The notes: generated by a model from the letters alone, not told the origin. A stretch of DNA of 64,000 bases from Cohnella faecalis (GCF_003570905.1 NZ_QXJM01000029.1:1-64000), one strand, 5' to 3'. Numbered from the stretch's first letter, positions 27,216 through 38,824 are shown. Program-made: numbers and translations.

Positions 27216-27255
27216 GAAAATAATAAAGAGGAGAGCCGTCTTCCGGCTCCCCTCG
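27216..27255 (-). terminator. Terminator of the 27.3-27.9 kb gene
   Basis: GAGGGGAGCCGG / CGGCTCTCCTC stem followed by TTTATTATTTT on the minus strand. Confidence 0.85.
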
Positions 27256-27277
27256 AATAAAGGCGTACAATAGCAAT

Positions 27278-27868
27278 CTAGGCTTCCAATGCGAACAGCA
27301 GGCGGCTGTGATACTTGAGCCGCTCGTCAATCTCGCGCACTTGCGCGCTGCCGACCGACTGATTCCGAATGTCGAGCAGTTCGTTGACCGCGTTCTTTAT
27401 TTTCCTAATCTCTTCTTCGACGAAGACAAGCTTGAACTGATGCTCCAGACGACCGATCGTATCCGAATATTCGAACACGGTTCTGTACTCGGCGCCTTTG
27501 CATTCCACGATTCGGACGACGGCTCCCGCCATGTAGTGGTAAACCATCGTAAATCCATGGTAAATCCGGTTCACAACCGCGTCGCCTTTGAAGAAGGAGA
27601 CAAGCTTGCGAAGAGTATTCGTCAGCTTAGGCTGGACTACGCGGCACGACAGCACGCATCTGTACCTTCCGTTGGAGCGCTCGAACGTGAGGCGGATCGT
27701 CTCGCCGCCGGCATCGTCGTCAAGAACGACTTCCTGATTTCCGTTATCAAGCACGAATACTTGCATTCTAAGAAGTTGCGTTTCGCATAAGGACAGCAAT
27801 TTCGGCATTTCGGCTTCCGTCAAATTAAAATTCGCGTTGACATACTCCGTGGCTACCCGATGAGCCAT
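27278..27868 (-). CDS. Conserved hypothetical protein
   Basis: 196 residues, ATG with a GGGG-type site upstream. I do not recognise a domain with confidence. It begins MAHRVATEYVNANFNLTE and has alternating beta-strands (LRMQVFVLDNGNQEVVLDD, IRLTFERSNGRYRCVLSCR), a KLVSFFKGDAVVNRIYHGFT segment and a C-terminal helical half (FVEEEIRKIKNAVNELLDI ... IDERLKYHSRLLFALEA). No signal peptide or membrane helix. It has its own terminator and stands alone between engB and speD. I have a weak memory of similar Paenibacillus proteins carrying a misleading NRPS-module name; nothing here supports peptide synthetase activity. Confidence 0.75.
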   Translation of the reverse strand: MAHRVATEYVNANFNLTEAEMPKLLSLCETQLLRMQVFVLDNGNQEVVLDDDAGGETIRLTFERSNGRYRCVLSCRVVQPKLTNTLRKLVSFFKGDAVVNRIYHGFTMVYHYMAGAVVRIVECKGAEYRTVFEYSDTIGRLEHQFKLVFVEEEIRKIKNAVNELLDIRNQSVGSAQVREIDERLKYHSRLLFALEA

Positions 27869-28022
27869 AAAATCTACCCCAATTCCATTTTCTTGCGGAT
27901 TGTAATTCTTTGTTACCCACCTTTATTATACGATAATCACGGCCGCGTTTCCTGCTGTCCGTTCTCGATTTTCCCGCAAAAAACCCGCAAAAAACGAAAT
28001 TTCCCGCCTTCTCGCCGGAACT

Positions 28023-28667
28023 TTACCCGTTATCCTCTGTTTCCTGCATGACTTTAGCGGGTTCTGAGGGGGACTCGGTCTCAATTCCGCAAGCTTGCGC
28101 GATGATGCTCCATAATTCATCCCTTCCCATGCCGGTCTCCGAAGAGAACAAAACGAGCGGTACGTGACCGGGCATGCGAAGACCCGTACGGATAATTTTA
28201 GCATGCTTTGGCCATTGGCTCTTCGAGATCTTATCCGCTTTCGTGGCGACGACGCACATCGGAAATCCATAATGCGCCAGCCACTCGTACATCGCGCAAT
28301 CTTCCGCGGATGGCGGATGGCGCAAATCGACCAGTTGCAACACTAAGCGGAGCGGCTTGCGTTCCCGCAAAAACCGCTCCACCATCTTACCCCACGATTG
28401 GCGCTGGGATTTGGATACTTTCGCGTAACCGTAACCGGGAAAATCAACGAAATACATCTCGCCGTTAATCCGATAGTAGTTCAGCGTCTGGGTTTTGCCC
28501 GGCTGCGCGCTCGTGCGGGCCAAATTCCGGCGCAGCAGGAGCTTATTGATAAGAGAAGACTTGCCGACGTTGGAACGTCCTGCAAGGCATATTTCCGGCA
28601 ATCCGTCGACGGGACACTGGTCCTCGCCGACGGCGCTAATGACGAATTCGCTGGTTTTAATTTTCAT
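28023..28667 (-). CDS. engB: Ribosome biogenesis GTP-binding protein EngB (YsxC/YihA)
   Basis: 214 residues. TrmE-Era-like GTPase needed for 50S subunit assembly. G1 GRSNVGKSSLINKL, G3 DFPGYGYA and G4 TKADK are present, and the protein starts MKIKTSEFVISAVG as in the family. ATG 28667 lies 19 bases after the lonA stop; AGGAG is at 28685-28681. lonA-engB is the conserved B. subtilis order. Confidence 0.96.
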   Translation of the reverse strand: MKIKTSEFVISAVGEDQCPVDGLPEICLAGRSNVGKSSLINKLLLRRNLARTSAQPGKTQTLNYYRINGEMYFVDFPGYGYAKVSKSQRQSWGKMVERFLRERKPLRLVLQLVDLRHPPSAEDCAMYEWLAHYGFPMCVVATKADKISKSQWPKHAKIIRTGLRMPGHVPLVLFSSETGMGRDELWSIIAQACGIETESPSEPAKVMQETEDNG

Positions 28668-28686
28668 GACTTTCGATAATCTCCTG

Positions 28687-31122
28687 TCAATGGGTGCCGA
28701 GCGGCGGAACGTCTTCGGCATCGGATTCCGCGGCTGCTCCGAGAGGCGGCATATCGTTCCGCTCCTCTTCCGCAGAGTTGGCAGCCTGAGCCGGCAGCGG
28801 ATCGGACAATGCATGTCGCAGCACTTCGTCCATATGGGCCACCGGAACGAACGTCAATTCGTTGCGGACGCTCTCCGGAATGTCCTTCAGATCCCTTTCG
28901 TTATCCTTCGGCAGCAGTATTTTGCGAATGCCCGCTCGGTGGGCGGCAAGCGATTTCTCCTTGAGCCCTCCGATCGGCAGCACCCTTCCCCGCAGCGTAA
29001 TCTCGCCGGTCATGGCGACTTCGCGGGATACCCTTAAATTGGTCAACGCCGAGATAAGAGCGGTAGCTAGCGTAATGCCGGCGGAAGGGCCGTCTTTCGG
29101 AATAGCTCCTTCCGGAATATGAATATGAACATCGTTCTTCTCATGGAATTGCGGATCGATACCGAGCTCCTTGACGCGGCTGCGCGTGTAGCTGAACGCC
29201 GCCTGAGCCGATTCCTTCATGACGTCCCCGAGCTGGCCCGTCAGCGTCAGCTTGCCCGTACCCGGCATGACCGTTACTTCGATGACGAGGGTGTCGCCTC
29301 CGACTTCCGTCCAAGCCAGACCCGTCACGGCGCCGATCTGGTCTTCCAGCTCGGCCATGCCGAACCGGAACCTTGGAGGTCCCAGCAGTTCCTTCAGCTT
29401 CGGCAGGTCGACGACGATCGGAGCTACGTCCGGATTCGTTACGATTGCCTTCGCCGCCTTCCGGCAAAGCGATGCGAGCTGCTGCTCCATGTTGCGCACC
29501 CCGGACTCCCGGGTATATTCCCGAATCAAGGATCGCAGCGCCTCCGGCTTGACATCGAGCTGCTCCGGCTCAAGACCGTGATCGCGCTTCTGCTTGGGCA
29601 GCAAATGGCGCTCGGCGATTTGTTCCTTCTCCAGCTCCGTGTAGCCCGGAATCGAGATGAGCTCCATCCGATCGAGCAGCGGACGCGGAATATTGTGCAC
29701 GACGTTCGCCGTCGTCACGAACATGACGTTGGACAAATCGAAAGGCATCTCGACGTAATGATCGCTGAACGTATTGTTCTGCTCGGGATCGAGCACTTCA
29801 AGCAGCGCCGAAGCTGGATCTCCCCGAAAATCCATCGCCATCTTGTCGATTTCATCCAGCAGGAATACCGGATTTTGCGTGCCGGCGCTCTTCATCCCTT
29901 GAATAATGCGTCCGGGCATTGCGCCGACGTACGTGCGCCGATGGCCGCGGATTTCCGCTTCGTCCCGCACGCCCCCGAGCGAGATGCGAACAAACTCGCG
30001 TCCCAGCGATTTGGCGATCGAACGAGCCAGCGACGTTTTGCCGACGCCGGGCGCTCCGACGAGACAGAGAATCGGCCCTTTCATCTTTTTGACGAGCTTC
30101 TGAACGGCCAAATATTCGAGAACGCGCTCTTTCGGCTTATCAAGGCCGTAGTGCTCCTCCTCCAGAATAGCTTCGGCCTTGGCGATATCCAGGTCATCCT
30201 CAGTCATCTTGCTCCAAGGAAGGGCAAGCAGCCATTCCACGTAATTGCGGATGACGCCTCCCTCGGCCGACGCTGCGGGCATTTTCTCCAGCCGGTCGAT
30301 TTCCTTCTCCACCTTGGCGTGAATCTTCTCGGGAAGCTCCGCCTCGGCCAGCTGATTGCGCAGCTCCTCGACTTCTCCCGCCCGGCCTTCCTTCTCGCCA
30401 AGCTCCTTCTGGATCGCCTTCATTTGCTCGCGAAGATAATATTCCTTCTGGGTTTTTTCCATCTGCTTCTTCACGCGTTGGCTGATCTGGCGCTCCAGCT
30501 CCAGCACCTCGCGCTCGTTGTTCAGCAGATCGAGAAGCTTCTCGAGACGCGGACGAACCTCGACAGTCTCCAGAATGTCCTGCTTGTCTTTGATCTTGAG
30601 CGAAAGATGGCTCGTTATGACGTCCGCTAGACGGCCCGGCTGTTCGATGTCCGCGACGGCGGCCATCGTCTCGGGGGTCACTTTCTTGGAAAGGTTGATA
30701 TAATGCTCGAACTGGCTCAATACGGCGCGCATGAGCGCATCCAGCTCGGAGTCGTTCGTTTTCCCTTCGTGCAGCTCGCGCGCAAGCACCTCATAGAAGT
30801 TCTCGTTCGGCAAATACTGCTCGATCTCCGCCCGCATGACGCCTTCCACGAGAACCCGGATCGTTCCGTTCGGAAGCTTCAGCATCTGACGGACTTTCGC
30901 AATCGTTCCTATTTTGTAAATATCGTCCTGCGTCGGCTCCTCGATGTTGATTTCCGACTGGGAGCACAGCAGGATCATGTGATCGTCGATCATGCATTGT
31001 TCCAGCGCTTTGACCGACTTCTCCCTGCCCACATCGAGATGGAGCACCATGCTGGGGTAGACGAGCAGCCCGCGCAGGGGCAGCAAAGGGATAGAACGGC
31101 TTTTCGGTTTGCCCGAACCCAT
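28687..31122 (-). CDS. lon: ATP-dependent protease LonA
   Basis: 811 residues. N-terminal substrate domain ([20 protein letters not shown]), AAA+ core with Walker [14 protein letters not shown] and Walker [12 protein letters not shown], and a C-terminal Ser-Lys protease domain with the catalytic Ser in [15 protein letters not shown]. The C-terminal ~30 residues are Pro/Glu-rich ([18 protein letters not shown]) and extend beyond the usual end. ATG follows GGGAGG. It degrades misfolded and regulatory proteins in the cytoplasm. A hairpin separates it from lonB. Confidence 0.98.
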   Translation of the reverse strand: MGSGKPKSRSIPLLPLRGLLVYPSMVLHLDVGREKSVKALEQCMIDDHMILLCSQSEINIEEPTQDDIYKIGTIAKVRQMLKLPNGTIRVLVEGVMRAEIEQYLPNENFYEVLARELHEGKTNDSELDALMRAVLSQFEHYINLSKKVTPETMAAVADIEQPGRLADVITSHLSLKIKDKQDILETVEVRPRLEKLLDLLNNEREVLELERQISQRVKKQMEKTQKEYYLREQMKAIQKELGEKEGRAGEVEELRNQLAEAELPEKIHAKVEKEIDRLEKMPAASAEGGVIRNYVEWLLALPWSKMTEDDLDIAKAEAILEEEHYGLDKPKERVLEYLAVQKLVKKMKGPILCLVGAPGVGKTSLARSIAKSLGREFVRISLGGVRDEAEIRGHRRTYVGAMPGRIIQGMKSAGTQNPVFLLDEIDKMAMDFRGDPASALLEVLDPEQNNTFSDHYVEMPFDLSNVMFVTTANVVHNIPRPLLDRMELISIPGYTELEKEQIAERHLLPKQKRDHGLEPEQLDVKPEALRSLIREYTRESGVRNMEQQLASLCRKAAKAIVTNPDVAPIVVDLPKLKELLGPPRFRFGMAELEDQIGAVTGLAWTEVGGDTLVIEVTVMPGTGKLTLTGQLGDVMKESAQAAFSYTRSRVKELGIDPQFHEKNDVHIHIPEGAIPKDGPSAGITLATALISALTNLRVSREVAMTGEITLRGRVLPIGGLKEKSLAAHRAGIRKILLPKDNERDLKDIPESVRNELTFVPVAHMDEVLRHALSDPLPAQAANSAEEERNDMPPLGAAAESDAEDVPPLGTH

Positions 31123-31213
31123 ATGGACGGCACCTCCCTGACTGATCTGGAACGCGAATCGAATACTTCGTCATTGTACCAAATGTATCCTTCCGCCGCA
31201 AAACGGACAGTCG

Positions 31214-31257
31214 AACGGGGCCGTCTCCTTACCCTTTTGCGGAGAGACAGCCCCGTT
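31214..31257 (-). terminator. Hairpin between lonB and lonA
   Basis: AACGGGGC(C)GTCTCC and GGAGAGAC(A)GCCCCGTT form a long stem about 105 bases past the lonB stop. The T-run is poor, so termination is likely but not certain. Confidence 0.6.
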
Positions 31258-31361
31258 AATGCGTGTAAAAGCTTATGAAAGTTTCGAGCGAACGACGGAT
31301 GTGTCCGACGGTCAGCGGTCTCGATCAACAGCCGCAGCCGGCAATCGCTCTCGGCCGATAG

Positions 31362-33176
31362 TTATCCCGGCGCCGTCACACCCGCTCCCGATCCCGCACT
31401 CGGACCGACCGTTCCCTCGCGCCGATGAGGCTGCGGCGAATCGCCGGATGCCGAGTCGGTTCCAAGCGTCATTGCATGCATGACGGACACGGCTGCATAA
31501 GTTTCGGGAGCCTGTTCGGCTTCGACTGCGGTTGGATTGCGTACATCGGTAAATGCGGTCTCGTGTTGATCTCCGAACACATGGCGGAATACCTCGTCGA
31601 TGCGATCTACCGGTACGACCTTCACGCCTTCCAGCCCCTCGAAAATCGCTTGCCAGTTCTCTTTCGGTATCAGCACCGTATTCGCGCCGGATTGAAACGC
31701 CGCCTCCACCTTGGCCACAACGCCGCCAACCGGCTTCACCTTGCCATGGATGCTCACTTCGCCCGTCATCGCCAGCTTATTGTCGACCGGCCGCTTCGTA
31801 ATTGCCGACGCAATAGCTACAGCCATTGCGATTCCGGCCGACGGACCATCGACTGGAGAGCCTCCCGGAAAGTTGATATGCATATCAAAATTTTCGGGGC
31901 GCAATCCGGTACGGCGCAAGACGGTCAGTACGTTATCGACGGAGCCTTTCGCCATGCTTTTCCGCCGAAGCGTTCTCCCGCCGCCGCCCAGCTCTTCTTC
32001 CTCTACGACGCCTGTTATGGTGAAGCGGCCTTTGCCCGGAACCGTCGGCAGCGCCGTCACCTCGATTTCAAGCAGAGCGCCCATGCTCGGTCCGTAAACC
32101 GCAAGCCCGTTAACGAGGCCGATTTGCGGCTCCGTCGGCACTTTGCGGTCGGGCCGGGGAGGCAGTTGGCTGCTGTTCACTACCCACTCGATGTCCGACG
32201 CCGCGATTCCTTCGCGGTTTTCGCTCAATGCCAGCCCGGCCGCAAGCTGAATGACGTTTACGGCTTCGCGTCCGTTCGTTGCATAGCGCTTGACGACCTC
32301 GACCGCATCTTGCTGAGGCTGCAGTCCGATTTTTACAATCGCGTTTTCCGCGATTTTGCCGATTTCCTCGGGCAGCAGCGGGCGGAAATACACTTCCATG
32401 CAGCGGCTGCGCAGAGCCGGAGGAAGATCGTTCGGAGACCTCGTCGTCGCGCCTACCAGCCTAAAATCGGCGGGAAGCCCGTTCTGAAAAATGTCGTGAA
32501 TAAACATCGGTATGTTCGGGTCTTCCGCATGGTAATAGGCGCTTTCGAGAAATACTTTGCGGTCTTCGAGCACCTTCAGCAGCTTGTTCATCTGAATCGG
32601 ATGCAGCTCGCCGATTTCGTCGATGAACAGAATTCCGCCGTGCGCTTTCGTAACCGCCCCAGGCTTGGGCTGCGGAATTCCCGCTACCCCCATCGCCCCA
32701 GCGCCTTGATAGATCGGGTCATGAACCGATCCGATCAAAGGATCGGCGATTCCCCTCTCGTCGAACCGAGCCGTCGTGGCGTCGATTTCGGTAAACTTCG
32801 CCTCCGAACGGAATGGAGAGAGCGGGTTTTGCTTCGCTTCCTCCAGAATGACTCTCGCTGCCGCGGTTTTTCCCACGCCCGGAGGGCCGTAGACGAGCAC
32901 ATGCTGAGGATTCCCGCTGCATAGCGCGGCTTTCAGCGCGCGCAGCCCTTCCTTCTGACCGACGATGTCCGCCATCGATGCGGGCCGCGTCTTCTCGGAA
33001 AGCGGCTTCGTGAGCGAGATGGAGCGAAGCTTGCGAAGCTTGTCCATCTCCTTGCGGGATTCGCGGTCGACGGCGCTTCGGTTGCTTTTCTGGTTGCGCA
33101 GAAGGTTCCAAAAATAAATCCCGATAACGACGGCGAAAAACACCTGTACGATCATTAATATGGTGCCTAGAGTCAA
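31362..33176 (-). CDS. lonB: ATP-dependent protease LonB (spore-associated Lon)
   Basis: 604 residues from the TTG start I prefer. It has GGGGAGG ten bases upstream, and the resulting N-terminus (MTLGTILMIVQVFFAVVIG then IYFWNLL) matches the one-membrane-helix start of B. subtilis LonB. An in-frame ATG 30 bases upstream lacks a ribosome-binding site and sits against a terminator. Motifs: Walker A YGPPGVGKTAAAR, DATTARFDERGIADPLIG, Walker B ILFIDEIGELHP, and catalytic Ser in VDGPSAGIAMAVAI. In B. subtilis LonB acts in the forespore. The C-terminal ~50 residues are a variable Ser/Pro/Gly-rich tail. Confidence 0.95.
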   Translation of the reverse strand: MTLGTILMIVQVFFAVVIGIYFWNLLRNQKSNRSAVDRESRKEMDKLRKLRSISLTKPLSEKTRPASMADIVGQKEGLRALKAALCSGNPQHVLVYGPPGVGKTAAARVILEEAKQNPLSPFRSEAKFTEIDATTARFDERGIADPLIGSVHDPIYQGAGAMGVAGIPQPKPGAVTKAHGGILFIDEIGELHPIQMNKLLKVLEDRKVFLESAYYHAEDPNIPMFIHDIFQNGLPADFRLVGATTRSPNDLPPALRSRCMEVYFRPLLPEEIGKIAENAIVKIGLQPQQDAVEVVKRYATNGREAVNVIQLAAGLALSENREGIAASDIEWVVNSSQLPPRPDRKVPTEPQIGLVNGLAVYGPSMGALLEIEVTALPTVPGKGRFTITGVVEEEELGGGGRTLRRKSMAKGSVDNVLTVLRRTGLRPENFDMHINFPGGSPVDGPSAGIAMAVAIASAITKRPVDNKLAMTGEVSIHGKVKPVGGVVAKVEAAFQSGANTVLIPKENWQAIFEGLEGVKVVPVDRIDEVFRHVFGDQHETAFTDVRNPTAVEAEQAPETYAAVSVMHAMTLGTDSASGDSPQPHRREGTVGPSAGSGAGVTAPG

Positions 33177-33213
33177 GTTCGATCTTCCTCCCCAAACCCG
33201 CTTCATTCCCAAA

Positions 33214-33268
33214 ACAAAAAAATCCGGTAATCGGGCTATACTTGGTAGTATTGCCCGATTATCGGATT
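33214..33268 (-). terminator. Terminator upstream of lonB
   Basis: AATCCGATAATCGGGC and GCCCGATTACCGGATT form a 16-base stem, followed by TTTTTTTG on the minus strand. It ends transcripts coming from the ispG/PCYCGC side and the repeat array before lonB. Confidence 0.88.
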
Positions 33269-33327
33269 ATATAGTCATAGACGTTTTCAATTGTCTTTTT
33301 CGCCATTAGGCGGTTGTATGAGAGCAC

Positions 33328-33680
33328 GTACCACTGTTGCACGGTTCCCCGCGATTTCGCCGAATGTATGGGATCTCGTACCACTGTTGCACGGTTTCCC
33401 CCGCGATTTCGCCGAATGTATGGGATCTCGTACCACTGTTGCACGGTTCCCCCGCGATTTCGCCGAATGTATGGGATCTCGTACCACTGTTGCACGGTTC
33501 CCCCGCGATTTCGCCGAATGTATGGGATCTCGTACCACTGTTGCACGGTTTCCCCCGCGATTTCGCCGAATGTATGAGAGCACGTACCACTGTTGCACGG
33601 TTCCCCCGCGATTTCGCCGAATGTATGGGATCTCGTACCACTGTTGCACGGTTTACATGCGTTTTCGCCGAAGAATGTAT
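33328..33680. repeat. Tandem array, seven ~51-bp units
   Basis: GTACCACTGTTGCACGG starts at 33328, 33378, 33430, 33481, 33532, 33584 and 33635, spacings of 50-52. Between cores lies CCGCGATTTCGCCGAATGTAT. The length changes are all in the T/C run (TTCCCC to TTTCCCCC). Units differ by GATCTC versus GAGCAC before the core. There are no spacers. The array lies between the PCYCGC gene and the terminator before lonB, and is open in several frames because 51 is a multiple of three. Confidence 0.95.
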
Positions 33681-33729
33681 GGAGCTTGTCCCAATTGCCG
33701 GTTGCCGCCAGCGCCGGTTGCGATCCCGA

Positions 33730-34224
33730 TCAAGCTTGAGGCATCGGCGTGTCCGTCGGCTTGGCGAATCCGCCTTTGCCGTACTGGGCGTCAATGTATT
33801 GACGAATCTCAAGATGAGATTTGCCTTGCTTCGAGAGCTCCGCAGATTGAAGAGCTATGTTCAGGCAAGTCATGCACCGGGTGCCGTGATCGTCCCAGAC
33901 GACAGTTCCGTCCTCGCGAATTTCGTGGATAAAGCAGCTCAGATTGCTCTTATGACCCGCGCTCTCGCCGCAGCCGCAGTAGCAGGGAATCCACTGAAGA
34001 GTATCGCTCAGCGTGCCCGCCACTTGGTAAGCGAGCTGAATCTCCTTCCGCTGATCGCTCAGGAACGCCGGAAGCTTCTGCACCGAGGCCGTCGTTTCGC
34101 GCAAATCTCCATTAGCGGCATGCTCGGAATGCGTCTCCGAATTTCCTCCGGCGCTCTTGCCGCAAGCCGCTGCGACGAACAAAAAAGCGGCAACCGTGAA
34201 CAACCAGAACAGACGCCTCTTCAT
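33730..34224 (-). CDS. PCYCGC-motif lipoprotein
   Basis: 164 residues with a lipoprotein signal peptide ([21 protein letters not shown], lipobox AAAC at ~21, shown here as [11 protein letters not shown]...VAAAC). The mature part has WIPCYCGCGESAGHKSNLSC and a second pair GTRCMTCLN, the signature of the PCYCGC family of Bacillales surface proteins, whose function is not established; the Cys clusters suggest metal binding. Its ATG overlaps the ispG stop (TGATG), so translation is coupled to ispG. Confidence 0.88.
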   Translation of the reverse strand: MKRRLFWLFTVAAFLFVAAACGKSAGGNSETHSEHAANGDLRETTASVQKLPAFLSDQRKEIQLAYQVAGTLSDTLQWIPCYCGCGESAGHKSNLSCFIHEIREDGTVVWDDHGTRCMTCLNIALQSAELSKQGKSHLEIRQYIDAQYGKGGFAKPTDTPMPQA

Positions 34225-35345
34225 CAGGCTCCCGCTCCGGCGCCGGCTCCGTGCTTGCGCCCCGGAATTTCGCCAGTCTCGGTATATACCGCTACAATGT
34301 GATCGATTTCCTTTTTCAGCTCACTGACGAGCTCGGCTTCAGGCACTTTGCGGATCATCTCGCCATAGCGGAAAAGCATGCCTTCGCCGCGAGCTCCGGC
34401 AATGCCGATGTCGGCTTCCCGCGCTTCGCCGGGACCGTTCACCGCACAGCCGAGCACGCTGACTTTGATAGGAACCTTCAGCTTCGAGATATACTCTTCC
34501 ACTTCGTTCGCGACCGAGAACAGATCGATATCGAGTCTGCCGCAAGTCGGACAAGAAATAAGCGTCGGCGCGTCGGTAATGAGTCCGAACGTCTTGAGCA
34601 GCTCCCTGGCAACCTTGATTTCCTCTACCGGATCGGCGCTAAGCGAAATACGCAGCGTGTTGCCAATGCCCGCATTCAAGAGGACGCCGATGCCTGCAGC
34701 GCTCTTTACCGTGCCGGAGAACAGGGTTCCCGCTTCGGTAATGCCCAAATGAAGAGGATATTTAATGACTTCCGCAGCTTTCGTATAGGCGGCGATTGCC
34801 ATCGGAACGTCGGAAGCTTTAAGAGAGACGATAATGTCGTGAAAATCGAGCTCCTCCAAAATGCCGATGTGGAACAACGCGCTTTCCACCATCGCTTCGG
34901 GAGTCGGATAACCGTATTTCTCCAGCAGATGGTTTTCCAACGAGCCCGCATTGACGCCGATCCGGATCGGGATTCCTTTCTCCTTGCAGGCTTTGACGAC
35001 CGCCTCCACTTTCTCTCGGCGGCCGATGTTGCCCGGATTGATCCGAACTTTATCGATTCCGTTCTCAATGGCTAAGAGAGCCAGACGGTAGTCAAAATGA
35101 ATATCGGCCACGAGAGGGATCGAGATCTGCTTCTTGATCTCCTTGATGGCCTCGGCGGCTTCCTTGTTGTTGACCGTTACGCGAACGAGCTGACAGCCCG
35201 CTTCCTCCAGGCGCTTGATCTCCGCCACGGTAGCCGCGACGTCCGCCGTCTTCGTCGTGCACATGCTTTGAAGAATGACTTCGTTGTTGCCGCCGATCGT
35301 CAAGTTCCCCACTCGGACGGGCACGGTGTCGGTACGCTTGAACAT
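34224..35345 (-). CDS. ispG: 4-hydroxy-3-methylbut-2-enyl diphosphate synthase (flavodoxin)
   Basis: 373 residues. Fe-S enzyme of the MEP isoprenoid pathway. Cluster Cys residues are in [11 protein letters not shown] and [21 protein letters not shown] 35345 ([15 protein letters not shown]) fits the family and has GGGGGAG upstream; a longer frame adds 18 residues with no support. The C-terminus ends in an odd Gly-Ala tail (GAGAGAGA). The type 2 isopentenyl diphosphate isomerase at 62-63 kb acts downstream of this pathway. Confidence 0.97.
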   Translation of the reverse strand: MFKRTDTVPVRVGNLTIGGNNEVILQSMCTTKTADVAATVAEIKRLEEAGCQLVRVTVNNKEAAEAIKEIKKQISIPLVADIHFDYRLALLAIENGIDKVRINPGNIGRREKVEAVVKACKEKGIPIRIGVNAGSLENHLLEKYGYPTPEAMVESALFHIGILEELDFHDIIVSLKASDVPMAIAAYTKAAEVIKYPLHLGITEAGTLFSGTVKSAAGIGVLLNAGIGNTLRISLSADPVEEIKVARELLKTFGLITDAPTLISCPTCGRLDIDLFSVANEVEEYISKLKVPIKVSVLGCAVNGPGEAREADIGIAGARGEGMLFRYGEMIRKVPEAELVSELKKEIDHIVAVYTETGEIPGRKHGAGAGAGA

Positions 35346-35519
35346 ACGTATTTTCTCCCCCACATACACGGAATCCACCCCAGCCTTCGCAAGCGGCACC
35401 GGCGTCCCGGAAGGACGAAGGAGCCGCTCTCGACAGCGAAGATCCGGAAAGCGTGCGATAACGCGAGACTTTCCGAATCGTTCATGGACGGGGTGGAGCC
35501 GGTAAAATCAACGCGGTCG

Positions 35520-36776
<1,257 letters not shown>

Positions 36777-36788
36777 GGAATCACTCCC

Positions 36789-37379
36789 CTATCCGAGAAT
36801 GGGCGCGGAAATGACTTTGTCGACCAGTCCGTAAGCCTGGGCTTCGTCCGCACTCATGAAATTATCGCGGTCCGTGTCGCGTTCGATCTTCTCGTACGGT
36901 TGTCCCGTGCGCTCCACGTAGATCTTGTTCAGCTTCTCTTTCGTCTTGACGATCCAGTCGGCGTGAATCTTAATATCCGATGCTTGGCCTCGTACTCCGC
37001 CAAGCGGCTGGTGAATCATGATTTCGCTGTTCGGAAGAGCGAATCGCTTGCCCGGCGCTCCAGCCGTCAGCAGCAACGATCCCATGCTGGCTGCCATGCC
37101 TACGCAAATGGTGGAGACATCCGGCTTAATAAACTGCATCGTATCAAAGATGCCCATTCCGGCCGTCACCGAACCGCCGGGTGAGTTGATGTACAGATGG
37201 ATATCCTTCTCGGGATCTTCCGCTGCCAGGAAAAGCAGTTGGGCGATGACGAGATTGGCGACGTCGTCGTCAATAGCGCTTCCGAGAAAGATGATTCGGT
37301 CTTTCAAGAGCCGGGAGTATATGTCGTACGACCGTTCTCCGCGATTCGTTTGTTCGACGACGATAGGTACCAAGTTCAT
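36789..37379 (-). CDS. clpP: ATP-dependent Clp protease proteolytic subunit
   Basis: 196 residues. Serine protease forming the two-ring chamber. Catalytic Ser in [11 protein letters not shown], His in IMIHQPLGG, Asp in [10 protein letters not shown]-terminus [20 protein letters not shown] is that of canonical ClpP. It is placed between tig and clpX as in many bacteria. Confidence 0.98.
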   Translation of the reverse strand: MNLVPIVVEQTNRGERSYDIYSRLLKDRIIFLGSAIDDDVANLVIAQLLFLAAEDPEKDIHLYINSPGGSVTAGMGIFDTMQFIKPDVSTICVGMAASMGSLLLTAGAPGKRFALPNSEIMIHQPLGGVRGQASDIKIHADWIVKTKEKLNKIYVERTGQPYEKIERDTDRDNFMSADEAQAYGLVDKVISAPILG

Positions 37380-37488
37380 GCAACCAACCTCTTTTCTGAG
37401 TGGACTTCAAATCTTCGGTAATATTCTAACACGTTCACTTTCGAATGTCATGTTGGCGAACCGGCCGCCCCAAATTCCAGAGAGAAAA

Positions 37489-37521
37489 ATAAGGCACGCG
37501 GGAATCACGTGCCTTATCCGG
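37489..37521 (-). terminator. Terminator of tig
   Basis: ATAAGGCACG-TGATTCCCG-CGTGCCTTAT followed by TTTTTCTCTC on the minus strand. Confidence 0.88.
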
Positions 37522-37534
37522 ATCGTTTGTTTGA

Positions 37535-38824
37535 TTATGCGGTCTTGCTGCTGTCGACCAGCAATTTGACTGCTTTGCGCACTTTCAGATCGGCTTGGAG
37601 GTTTTCCAAGTATCCGTTGGCCGCGAAAATCGAGCGGAGCTCATCTGCCGAACGATTGTACACCTTGGAAAGGTTCTCCAGCTCTTCGTCGAGATCAGCT
37701 TCCGTCGCTTCCAGGTTCTCCGCTTTGGCAATTGCTTCAAGCACAAGGTTGTTGCGAACGCGTTTTTGCGCGTCGCCCTTCATTTGCTCCTTGAGGGCCG
37801 CTTCGTCTTGGCCGCTGAATTGGAAGTAAAGCTCCAAGTTCATTCCTTGCTGGCGAAGGCGGTTCTCGAAATCCTTGAACATTTGCTCGACTTCGGATTC
37901 GATCATTACATCGGGAACTTCAAGCTCGGCGTTCTCGGAAGCTTTGTCGACGACCGCGGATTCTTTCGAGCTCTCTGCGTCCTTAGCTTTGCGCTCGCTC
38001 AGCTTGCTCGTAAGATCTTGCTTATACTCGTCAAGCGTATCGAACTCGCTTACGTCTTTCGCGAACTCATCGTCAAGCTCAGGCAAGTTCTTGCGTTTGA
38101 TCTCGTGAAGCTTCACCTTGAAAACAACCGGCTTGCCGGCAAGGTTCTCCGCGTGGTAGCTTTCCGGGAACGTCACTTCGATGTCTTTTTCCTCTGCGAT
38201 GTTCAGGCCGACGACTTGATCTTCGAAGCCGGGGATGAACGAGCCGGATCCGAGCTCCAGCGAGTAATTATCGCCTTTGCCGCCATCGAACGGAACGCCG
38301 TCCAAGAAGCCTTCGAAGTCGATAACCGTCAAGTCGCCTTGCTGAGCAGGGCCTTCGTCGATAACGACAAGCTCCGCGTGACGCTGTTGCAGGCGCTCCA
38401 GCTCTTTCGTAATTTCGTCTTCGGACACTTCCAGCTCAGGAGCCGAAACTTCAAGTCCTTTGTACTCTCCAAGCTTCACTTCCGGCTTAACCGTTACTTT
38501 TGCTTTGAACTTGAACGATTGGCCTTTGGCGAATTGCTCGACATCCACGTCCGGACGGGAAACCGGCTCGATACCGGCTTCGTTCACGGCATTCGTGTAC
38601 GCTTCAGGAAGCAGGATGTCGATAGCGTCTTGGTACAGGCTTTCCACGCCGAAGCGAGCTTCGAAAATGGTGCGAGGCACTTTGCCTTTGCGGAAGCCAG
38701 GTACGTTAACCTTTTGAACGACTTTCCGGAACGCTTTGTCGAGCGCTTGCGCGACTTGTTCCGCTTCGATTTCGACGTCGAGCACGCCGACGTTGTTCTC
38801 TATTTTTTCCCAATTCGCTTTCAT
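37535..38824 (-). CDS. tig: Trigger factor
   Basis: 429 residues. Ribosome-bound chaperone and peptidyl-prolyl isomerase. The ribosome-binding signature VPGFRKGKVPRTIFEARFG is at residues ~38-56, the FKBP domain (GDLTVIDFEGFLDGVPFDGG) at ~160-240, and the C-terminal helical arms follow. ATG 38824 (MKANWEKIENNVGVLDVE) is the family start and has GGAGGG upstream; the longer frame does not. Confidence 0.98.
   Translation of the reverse strand: MKANWEKIENNVGVLDVEIEAEQVAQALDKAFRKVVQKVNVPGFRKGKVPRTIFEARFGVESLYQDAIDILLPEAYTNAVNEAGIEPVSRPDVDVEQFAKGQSFKFKAKVTVKPEVKLGEYKGLEVSAPELEVSEDEITKELERLQQRHAELVVIDEGPAQQGDLTVIDFEGFLDGVPFDGGKGDNYSLELGSGSFIPGFEDQVVGLNIAEEKDIEVTFPESYHAENLAGKPVVFKVKLHEIKRKNLPELDDEFAKDVSEFDTLDEYKQDLTSKLSERKAKDAESSKESAVVDKASENAELEVPDVMIESEVEQMFKDFENRLRQQGMNLELYFQFSGQDEAALKEQMKGDAQKRVRNNLVLEAIAKAENLEATEADLDEELENLSKVYNRSADELRSIFAANGYLENLQADLKVRKAVKLLVDSSKTA

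Noticed and set aside
33300..33812. Repeat-containing protein genes on either strand over the 33-kb array
   Set aside because: Frames are open only because the unit is a multiple of three. No ribosome-binding site or start fits, and unit length shifts break the frame.
35448..35478. Terminator between clpX and ispG
   Set aside because: The CGGAAAG/CTTTCCG inverted repeat has no T-run on the minus strand; noted only as a possible hairpin.
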